Shown: positions 21,877 to 27,864 of the stretch, in pieces
How positions within the stretch are numbered: the stretch's first letter is position 1
Layout: every line of letters starts with the position of its first letter
Notes under the pieces: model-generated
Seen by the model: only the letters and a program-made list of their open reading frames with translations
Told to the model about the DNA's origin: nothing
The model's database searches: none
Assembly: GCA_019408975.1 (NCBI GenBank)
Contig: DXVA01000015.1
Coordinates: forward strand, 1-27,864
DNA from: Lentisphaeria bacterium
GTDB lineage: Bacteria > Verrucomicrobiota > Lentisphaeria > Victivallales > UBA1829
DNA length: 27,864 nt
Direction of reading: 5' to 3'
Made by a program: the position numbers and the translations under genes

Positions 21877-24762
21877 ATGAGAAAATTTTCAGTATCATTA
21901 TTCATATTTCTGGCAGTGTTGATTTCCCATGCGGAGATAATTGAAATAGACCCGGCAAAGCGGGTTATCGCTGTTCTTCTCCCCGAAAAACCGATTTTTG
22001 CATTGAGTTACAGCGCGAACGAACTCATTTATCATATCAAGCAGGCAACAGGCTGCGCACCATGCATCGTAAAGGATGATAAGATTCCCGAAGGAGCATT
22101 CATTATTTCTCTTGGAGAAACAGCATTGGCAAAACAGCATAAAATCACAGGTTCGGGATTAAAACATAACCAGGCTTGGGTTTATGGGGATCAGGATAAA
22201 TTAATTATTACCGGCAATGATCGGGGGACTTCACTTGCCGCCTTGTTAATCGAAACTTCCGGTACGTTATTTGCCGTTTATGATATTCTTGAAAATTCAA
22301 TGAATTGCCGTTGGCTTTGGCCGGGAGAATTAGGCACTGTCATTCCGAAATCGAAAGTATTTAAGTTTGAAAGAGGCAAGCGACTCTATGGAACTAAAAT
22401 GAAATTCTTTTTCTGGCGTCAACTCTGGGGATATCAGAACAGTTGGCCGGACCGCAAGGCTGCTTCAAAATTTATGGCTGATGAAGTTGTCTGGTTATTG
22501 CGTCATCGCAGTAATCGTGATCTTTCTGAACAACACTATCCGCATGGTTTTGAAAAATGGCCGCAGAAATATCTTAAGTCTCATCCTGAATGGTTCAATC
22601 TCCTGCCAGATGGTACCCGGCGTTCTGACCCGACATTTTGGGACGGGCAGGAAAAACTTATCAGCATGTGTGATTCCACGCCTGAATTCCACCATCAAAT
22701 CGTTAAAGACTGGCTGGAAAATTTTAATCCCAAAATACCGCGTATCAATCTGAAAGGCAATGATACTTTGGATAAATGCGTTTGTGACGCATGCCTGACT
22801 GCCGATGCTTCTCCGCGTTCCAATGAAGTTCGTTTATCTCAAGCTCGTCGGCGTTATCTCAAAGGCGATAGTAATTGGGCTGCGGAACTCGGTTCCAGAA
22901 CAGAAAGAAAAATCAAATTTTACCGGGCAGTTATGGCAGAAGCTGATCGAATGGCTCCGGAAAAGAAAGCAAAATTTTCTGCACTTGTATATGCCAATTA
23001 TCATGAACCGCCGGCGAATGCCCGGCTCAATCGATTTATACTGGCTTTCTGCCCTCCAATCATGTTCCCGTTGACGGCAGAAAAAGTAGCTCAATATCAA
23101 CGTCTCTGGGATGGGTGGAGCAAAACGGGCGCCGAGATGGTAATGCGTCCGAATTTTACTTTGAACGGGCATTGCTATCCAATCAATTTTGCCAGAGCAT
23201 TTTACAAATGTTATAGATTTGCGGAAATGCATTCACTGGTCGGCAGCGACTATGATTCATTAACAGGTATGTATGGGGCAAACGGCTTCACGCTTTATAC
23301 CATTGCCCGGTTGCAGAACGCATCTCGGAATGTGACCTTTGAGCAGATAGAAGAGGAATATTTCTCAGCATTTGGCAAAGCTGCTCCCGCAATTCGGAAG
23401 TATTTTGCATTGACAGAAAAGATTTCACAGGCAGATTTTGAAAATGAAGGTACGTTGCAGGCGGAAGGACGTGCATGGAATCATGATTATCTCTCCATGC
23501 ATAAGCTTTTTAACGGAAAAGTCTTCGCAGAACTGGCAAAGATTATCAATGAAGCAAAGAAACTTGCTGAAAATGATTTAATTGCTGCAAAACGAATTGA
23601 GTTTCTTGGGATTGGGCTGGAGCATGCACGATTAACGGCAGAGACTCAAAATGCCTATGAAAACTATAAGATTTCAGGTGATTATATGGATTTTGGGGTT
23701 AAACTTGAGACACTGGATTCCTTCCGTCTCAAGCACTCAGCGGATAACTGTTTCAATGTTGGTTTCCTTTCAGCGGTAGAAAACAGTAAATGGCCCCGTT
23801 CTTTACTGAAACTTATGACTAAAGATACCACTCCGCTACCCATCGAATGGAAATTTGCTCTTGATCCTGAAAAAGTCGGGGAAAAAGAAAAATGGTTTCT
23901 TCCTGAGTTTAATGATTCTGCCTGGATGCTGTTGCGGACTGATATGCCATGGGAGGATCAGCTAAAACGAAATTATGATGGATGGGGATGGTACAGACTG
24001 GAATTTTCATTGCCTGAACAAATTCCTGGCGATGTTGCCATTATTATCGGTGCTGTTGATGAAGCTTGCGAGGTCTGGCTGAATGGCAAACATATATTGT
24101 CGCGCCCATATCCTTTTGACGGCAATATTAATTCCTGGCAGGAATCATTCATGGTGAAAGCCAAAGGTGCTGCTTTGCCTGGCCGCAATATAATGACGGT
24201 CAAGGTAATTGATAATTTAGGCAAAGGCGGTATCCATAAACCCTGCTTCTTGAAATTTATTAAAACAAAATCTGAGTGTGCGGATAATCTCGTTAAAAAT
24301 TCATCTTTTGCACAGAAAGATAAGCATTGGTCCACTTACCAACGACGCGGAAAAGCAAAGATTGAATATATTTCGTTTGATGGTGAAACGAGTGTTCTTC
24401 ATATTGCGGCAATCAAGGCCGAGAACAGGCAGTTATATCTTAATAAATATGGAATCTGGACTGCGTTGGTTCAACAATGTTTTGGTCTGGAAAAAAGGAA
24501 AAGGTATCTTCTTTCCGTTACATTTCGAACTGATCATGAGTTTGACGGAAGCTTGTTGATTTACTGTCATAGTGATACGCAAACAACGCATCAAAGTCCG
24601 GCCAATATTCAGATCAGCAGTCCTGGAACGGTAAGGCAATGGGTCACTCTGACTAAAGAATTTACAGCAAATCGGAGTGATGCCCATGTCTATTTGAATT
24701 ATGCAGGCAATAAGGGAGGCATCTATATTGCTGAGGTTTCCATTACACCAGTAAAAGAATAG
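21877..24762 (+). CDS. Secreted DUF4838 glycan-active protein with C-terminal jelly-roll and CBM-like domains
   Basis: A 961-residue exported protein. The signal peptide is about residues 1-19 (LFIFLAVLISHA). Residues about 25-165 resemble the N-terminal domain of GH67-type alpha-glucuronidases (ELIYHIKQATG, FIISLGETALA, GTLFAVYDILE). The DUF4838 core, about 170-620, includes SHPEWFNLLPDG, a cysteine cluster CVCDACL (301-307) and long helices. Near 650-790 is a GH2-like sugar-binding jelly roll with WYRLEFSLP and EVWLNGKHI, and the last 150 residues look like another carbohydrate-binding module. The catalytic activity of DUF4838 proteins is not established to my knowledge; a role on an acidic or branched glycan is inference. 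The ATG at 21877 follows AAGGA. Base composition is AT-rich, unlike the next gene. Confidence 0.8.
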   Translation: MRKFSVSLFIFLAVLISHAEIIEIDPAKRVIAVLLPEKPIFALSYSANELIYHIKQATGCAPCIVKDDKIPEGAFIISLGETALAKQHKITGSGLKHNQAWVYGDQDKLIITGNDRGTSLAALLIETSGTLFAVYDILENSMNCRWLWPGELGTVIPKSKVFKFERGKRLYGTKMKFFFWRQLWGYQNSWPDRKAASKFMADEVVWLLRHRSNRDLSEQHYPHGFEKWPQKYLKSHPEWFNLLPDGTRRSDPTFWDGQEKLISMCDSTPEFHHQIVKDWLENFNPKIPRINLKGNDTLDKCVCDACLTADASPRSNEVRLSQARRRYLKGDSNWAAELGSRTERKIKFYRAVMAEADRMAPEKKAKFSALVYANYHEPPANARLNRFILAFCPPIMFPLTAEKVAQYQRLWDGWSKTGAEMVMRPNFTLNGHCYPINFARAFYKCYRFAEMHSLVGSDYDSLTGMYGANGFTLYTIARLQNASRNVTFEQIEEEYFSAFGKAAPAIRKYFALTEKISQADFENEGTLQAEGRAWNHDYLSMHKLFNGKVFAELAKIINEAKKLAENDLIAAKRIEFLGIGLEHARLTAETQNAYENYKISGDYMDFGVKLETLDSFRLKHSADNCFNVGFLSAVENSKWPRSLLKLMTKDTTPLPIEWKFALDPEKVGEKEKWFLPEFNDSAWMLLRTDMPWEDQLKRNYDGWGWYRLEFSLPEQIPGDVAIIIGAVDEACEVWLNGKHILSRPYPFDGNINSWQESFMVKAKGAALPGRNIMTVKVIDNLGKGGIHKPCFLKFIKTKSECADNLVKNSSFAQKDKHWSTYQRRGKAKIEYISFDGETSVLHIAAIKAENRQLYLNKYGIWTALVQQCFGLEKRKRYLLSVTFRTDHEFDGSLLIYCHSDTQTTHQSPANIQISSPGTVRQWVTLTKEFTANRSDAHVYLNYAGNKGGIYIAEVSITPVKE

Positions 24763-24764
24763 GT

Positions 24765-26426
24765 ATGGAAGCAGATATGTCGTTACAATGTATTACAGGA
24801 ATGCAGAAGATGAATTTCAAGTTTAAGCAATTGGATTGTCGAGAACTGCGCGAAAAGTGGCGGGCAAAGGCGGATGCCCTGATTCCGGTTTTGCAGCACA
24901 GGCGGGTTTCGCCGGAATCGCTGGCGGAACTCGTCGACGATCCGGGGGCATGGCAGGGAATGCGGGCGGTTTCCGTGGAGGAGGCTTCAAAACTTCCCAT
25001 GCTGAAATGGAGGAAAGGAGAGTCTCTTATCCTTGATTTCGGGGAGCATCATGTCGGATATTTTACCCTGGCGATGCGCATTGCCGGTAACTACTGCGAC
25101 TCCCCGGTTTCTCTGCGGCTGCTGGCGGCGGAACTGCCGTTTGAACTTGCCTACAAGGCGGAAAACTTCAAAGGAAGTTTGAGTCAGGCGTGGATACAGG
25201 AGGAATACATCAAGATCGATGTTCTTCCGGGAACGGTCCGGCTTCCGCGGCGGTATGCCTGCCGCTATCTCCGCATCGACGTGATCGCAACACCGGGTAC
25301 GCTGGTTTTTGACAGGATTGAATTCGACACCGTTTCCGCCGCAAATTACCTGCCGGAACCGCCGCCGCATCTTTCCGCATTTGAAAAGGAGATTTACACC
25401 GTCGGGTGCAGAACCTTGCGCGACTGTATGCAGACATGTTTCGAGGACGGCCCGAAGCGCGACCGCCGGTTATGGCTCGGAGATCTCTATCTTGAGGCGA
25501 AAGTGAACGCCGTGACCTATCGGGATTTCAGCCTCGTGGAACGCAGCATCTATCTGCTTGCTGCAAACATCGACGAACACGGAATGCTTCCCGCCTGCGC
25601 TTTTGAACACAGCGGAATACAGACAGCCTGTTTCATTCCGGATTATTCTCTGCTCTTTCCCGCCCTGCTTCTGGAACATTGCAAGGCTTGCGGAAACCGG
25701 GAAATCGTGGAGGAATTCTACCCGCTTGCCGTGCATCAGGCGGAATTGTTCCGGCGTTTTCTGCAGGATGGCTGTATTTTGAAGAAAGCCCCGGGCTACT
25801 GGTTTTTTGTGGATCACTGTGCGGAGCTCGAAAAAGATACTGCGGAGCTTTGCATTTACCTGTCTGCTCTCCGGAATCTCGCGGAACTGGCGCATCTGCT
25901 CGGCATCCCGGAAGACAAAGAAAGATTCCGCAGGGAGTATCAATCTTGGCGTAAAATTATCCGCAGCCACGTCCTGGACCCTGCAAACGGAGTCGTGGTT
26001 TCCGGCGCATCACGCCAGATTTCCGAGGCATCTCAGATCTGGGCGGTTCTCTCCGGTGTTCTTGGCAGGGAGGAAGGGAGGCGCGCCCTTGCGAAAATGA
26101 AAGAGCTTCCGGGTGTGATCCGCTCCCGCAATCCCTATGTGCAGCATTATCTGCTTGAGGCGTATTGTCTCTGCGGGGAGGAAGAAAAAGCCTGCGAACT
26201 GATTCATGGCTATTGGGGTGAAATGATCCGTCTGGGCGCGGATACGTTCTGGGAGGTGTTTGATTCTTCGGATCGGAGTCCGGTTCTTTACGGCGATGTG
26301 TGCCTCACCAGCGCCTGCCATGCATGGAGCTGCACTCCGTGTCTGTTTCTTTACAGGAAAAGCGCCCGGAAAACATCCGATACCCATGAGGAGGATGCGG
26401 CTTTGGCGTCAGGTGTTTTACAATAG
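24765..26426 (+). CDS. GH78-like alpha-L-rhamnosidase, cytoplasmic
   Basis: A 553-residue six-hairpin glycosidase. A short beta-rich N-terminal part (about 75-190) precedes the catalytic (alpha/alpha)6 barrel. EDGPKRDRRLWLGD (227-240) corresponds to the DCPQRDERxGWxGD signature of GH78, in a one-residue-shorter form, and the end of the barrel has ADTFWEVFD and SACHAWSCTP, like the closing GH78 motifs. There is no signal peptide, so it would cleave rhamnosides after uptake. The start is uncertain: ATGs at 24765, 24777, 24801 and 24810 all fit and none has a strong Shine-Dalgarno. It begins two bases after the DUF4838 stop yet returns to the GC-rich codon use of the rest of the window. Substrate is by homology only. 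Confidence 0.78.
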   Translation: MEADMSLQCITGMQKMNFKFKQLDCRELREKWRAKADALIPVLQHRRVSPESLAELVDDPGAWQGMRAVSVEEASKLPMLKWRKGESLILDFGEHHVGYFTLAMRIAGNYCDSPVSLRLLAAELPFELAYKAENFKGSLSQAWIQEEYIKIDVLPGTVRLPRRYACRYLRIDVIATPGTLVFDRIEFDTVSAANYLPEPPPHLSAFEKEIYTVGCRTLRDCMQTCFEDGPKRDRRLWLGDLYLEAKVNAVTYRDFSLVERSIYLLAANIDEHGMLPACAFEHSGIQTACFIPDYSLLFPALLLEHCKACGNREIVEEFYPLAVHQAELFRRFLQDGCILKKAPGYWFFVDHCAELEKDTAELCIYLSALRNLAELAHLLGIPEDKERFRREYQSWRKIIRSHVLDPANGVVVSGASRQISEASQIWAVLSGVLGREEGRRALAKMKELPGVIRSRNPYVQHYLLEAYCLCGEEEKACELIHGYWGEMIRLGADTFWEVFDSSDRSPVLYGDVCLTSACHAWSCTPCLFLYRKSARKTSDTHEEDAALASGVLQ

Positions 26427-26448
26427 ACGGAAGCAGATCGTCGCCTTT

Positions 26449-26461
26449 TCCCGTTTTGCGG
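26449..26461. terminator. Short GC hairpin between convergent genes
   Basis: CCCG and CGGG flank a five-base loop in the 46-bp gap between the converging GH78-like and membrane-anchored genes, with a CTTTTC run beside it. The stem is only four pairs, so this is a weak terminator candidate. Confidence 0.25.
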
Positions 26462-26472
26462 GACATGATTCA

Positions 26473-27468
26473 TCACATGAGCCTGGCGGAAACCAGCAGG
26501 GGAATCGCCGCCGTGTCTCCGAAGACGATGATGTTGTCTTCCTCCATTCCGGTGCGTTCGATTTCAAAGACGATCCGGTTGCCGCCGGGAAAGGTCTTTT
26601 TGACCGCAATGGACGGATTCAGCGGGAATGCCCTGAGATTCAAAAGATCAATATCGACGGATTTCGGAAACACATACTCCAGCAGCCACGAGCCCTTTGC
26701 ATACACCGAAAAGAAGTTGATATAATAACCGCCGACCGGAATATCCAGATTCTTCCCGGTAGGATATACTTCACGCGAACTCATGAGATCAAACTTGAAC
26801 GGAAAAGAAACGCTGTGGTCTCCCGTCTGCCTCACAAGCCGGCGCTGAGAGATTCCGCGTCCCGGGCGTTCCCCGGCAATCAGGGAAAGCGGTTTTTCGG
26901 AATCGGATGGAAATTCGTTCTCCACCCAGAAAGTCCGGTTTTTCAAATCCCAGACGAGAGTTGTGGACATTGAAATCCCCGCCCTGCGGCAAAGTTCTCC
27001 AAGAATCAGCGAGGTTCCCTTGTCGATCATTTTCCGGTGATTGACGGAAGAAAGTTCCAGGCCGACCGTCATTTCCATATCCGTGACCGTATTCAGCGCC
27101 ATGGAATAAACTGCGTTTGCGTCTTTCTGCGGATCGCCCGAAGGTCCGTCGGGAAAAGTCTTTTTGAACAAGGCGTCGATATACTCTTTTTTATCGAACG
27201 CACCTTTTTCCATCTGATATTCGTTCTTTTGCTCCTTGCCGGAAACCTCGGAGGGGGAGACGAACCGGAATGCCGCCGCCATGGAACGCATGGTCTCCGA
27301 AAGACTGTTCAGCAGTGCGGTGTCCTGAACGACTTTCTGTTCCTGCACTTCGATTTTTTTCGTCACGGACCTGCCGTAAAAACCGAAAATCGTCAGAAGA
27401 ATAACGGATGCCGTGAGCGTGCCTCCCAGAAAGGGATACAACTGATATTTTCTGATATGGATCGTCAT
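26473..27468 (-). CDS. Membrane-anchored hypothetical protein with one N-terminal TM helix
   Basis: A 331-residue protein I do not recognise. One hydrophobic segment at about 11-31 (YPFLGGTLTASVILLTIFGFY) follows a short basic N-terminus. A helical, probably coiled-coil stretch follows (about 35-65). The rest would be periplasmic: Lys/Glu-rich to about 120, then mixed alpha/beta with several aromatic strands. It ends without a known domain. AAAGG lies six bases before the ATG. It is 73 bp downstream of the TonB-like gene on the same strand, so the two may act together at the cell envelope. Confidence 0.7.
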   Translation of the reverse strand: MTIHIRKYQLYPFLGGTLTASVILLTIFGFYGRSVTKKIEVQEQKVVQDTALLNSLSETMRSMAAAFRFVSPSEVSGKEQKNEYQMEKGAFDKKEYIDALFKKTFPDGPSGDPQKDANAVYSMALNTVTDMEMTVGLELSSVNHRKMIDKGTSLILGELCRRAGISMSTTLVWDLKNRTFWVENEFPSDSEKPLSLIAGERPGRGISQRRLVRQTGDHSVSFPFKFDLMSSREVYPTGKNLDIPVGGYYINFFSVYAKGSWLLEYVFPKSVDIDLLNLRAFPLNPSIAVKKTFPGGNRIVFEIERTGMEEDNIIVFGDTAAIPLLVSARLM

Positions 27469-27541
27469 TCCCAGCCTTTCAGTTCCTGTATAACAGATTT
27501 ATATTTATGATGATAGAAAAAAATGACGGTGGAATGACGGT

Positions 27542-27864
27542 TTACCACGGGTCAATTTCCATCGTTACGACGAATTCCATAGCCTTGGGCGGGTTCGGAA
27601 GAACTTTCAGTCCCTGAACCAGTTCTTCTACGGAAGCGTCCATGGCACGGTTTCCGGAGCGGCGGATGATCGTTGCGGAAAGCACTTTGCCCGCATTGTC
27701 GATTCTCAGGCGCACCTCTGCTTTCGGCATGGAATTGTTCAGCGCCGCTTTATTCGGCTGATTCCAGTTACGCTTCAAATACGCTGCAACTTTGTCATAG
27801 TAGTCTATCAGGTCTTTGTCCAGAACTCCGACCGGACCGCCGCCACCGCCGGCAAGTCCTCTGC
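27542..27864 (-). CDS. TonB/TolA-type C-terminal domain protein (partial, cut by the window edge)
   Basis: The frame runs from the right edge to the stop at 27542; about 107 residues are visible and the N-terminus is outside. A Gly-rich, Pro-containing linker (GLAGGGGGPVG) leads into a TonB/TolA C-terminal fold: YYDKVAAYLKRNWNQP, then AEVRLRIDNAGKVLSATIIR, SGNRAMDASVEELVQGLKVLP and FVVTMEIDPW. Such domains reach across the periplasm to outer-membrane partners and transmit energy from ExbB/ExbD or TolQ/TolR. The missing upstream part should have a membrane anchor and a long linker. Confidence 0.82.
   Translation of the reverse strand, partial: RGLAGGGGGPVGVLDKDLIDYYDKVAAYLKRNWNQPNKAALNNSMPKAEVRLRIDNAGKVLSATIIRRSGNRAMDASVEELVQGLKVLPNPPKAMEFVVTMEIDPW

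Noticed and set aside
1..27864. tRNA, rRNA, CRISPR, insertion sequences, phage genes
   Set aside because: None recognised by eye on either strand; a tRNAscan or IS search would be needed to exclude very short or degenerate cases.

Overview
The window looks like a chromosomal segment from a member of the Lentisphaerota, close to Victivallis. This rests on gene style, not on a marker gene. Two proteins carry the FTLIELL type IV prepilin N-terminus followed by the LLPALNAAR block that is abundant in Lentisphaerota, Kiritimatiellota and Planctomycetota. They sit next to glycoside hydrolases and sugar-type regulators (a GntR/LacI hybrid and an AraC). No rRNA, tRNA, CRISPR array, transposase or phage gene was recognised. 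Most of the window is moderately GC-rich; about 20.94-24.76 kb is visibly AT-rich.

Layout. (1) 0.1-4.5 kb, minus strand: a secreted metallopeptidase resembling eukaryotic DA1 with four Cys-rich zinc-ribbon modules, overlapping by ATGA a CapF/WbjC-like SDR reductase, then a cytoplasmic GH2-type glycosidase. (2) 4.66-6.75 kb, plus strand: ptsH-ptsI, the general phosphotransfer proteins of the PTS, with no sugar permease nearby. (3) 6.8-10.9 kb, minus strand: a glycan module in the order GntR/LacI regulator, secreted TIM-barrel glycosidase, pseudopilin, with a promoter framed by three copies of one operator motif. (4) 11.0-14.2 kb, housekeeping: a class II CCA/poly(A) nucleotidyltransferase (minus) divergent from nadD-rsfS and an unknown 210-residue protein (plus). 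(5) 14.3-19.9 kb, minus strand: MarR regulator, MATE exporter, ComEC, GT4 glycosyltransferase and a previously hidden 54-residue ORF. (6) 20.0-26.4 kb: a second glycan module, AraC regulator divergent from pseudopilin, a secreted 961-residue DUF4838 protein and a cytoplasmic GH78-like rhamnosidase. (7) 26.5-27.9 kb, minus strand: a TonB/TolA-type C-terminal domain running off the right edge, then a membrane-anchored protein of unknown function.

The theme of the accessory parts is glycan foraging. Two unrelated modules each combine a dedicated regulator, a secreted large glycan-active protein and one pseudopilin. This supports the idea that pseudopilins are cargo-specific parts of polysaccharide utilisation loci in this lineage (inference). 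The best candidates for new biology are this pseudopilin-glycosidase pairing, the bacterial DA1-like peptidase, and a perfect 12-bp hairpin enclosing the likely GTG start of the first pseudopilin.
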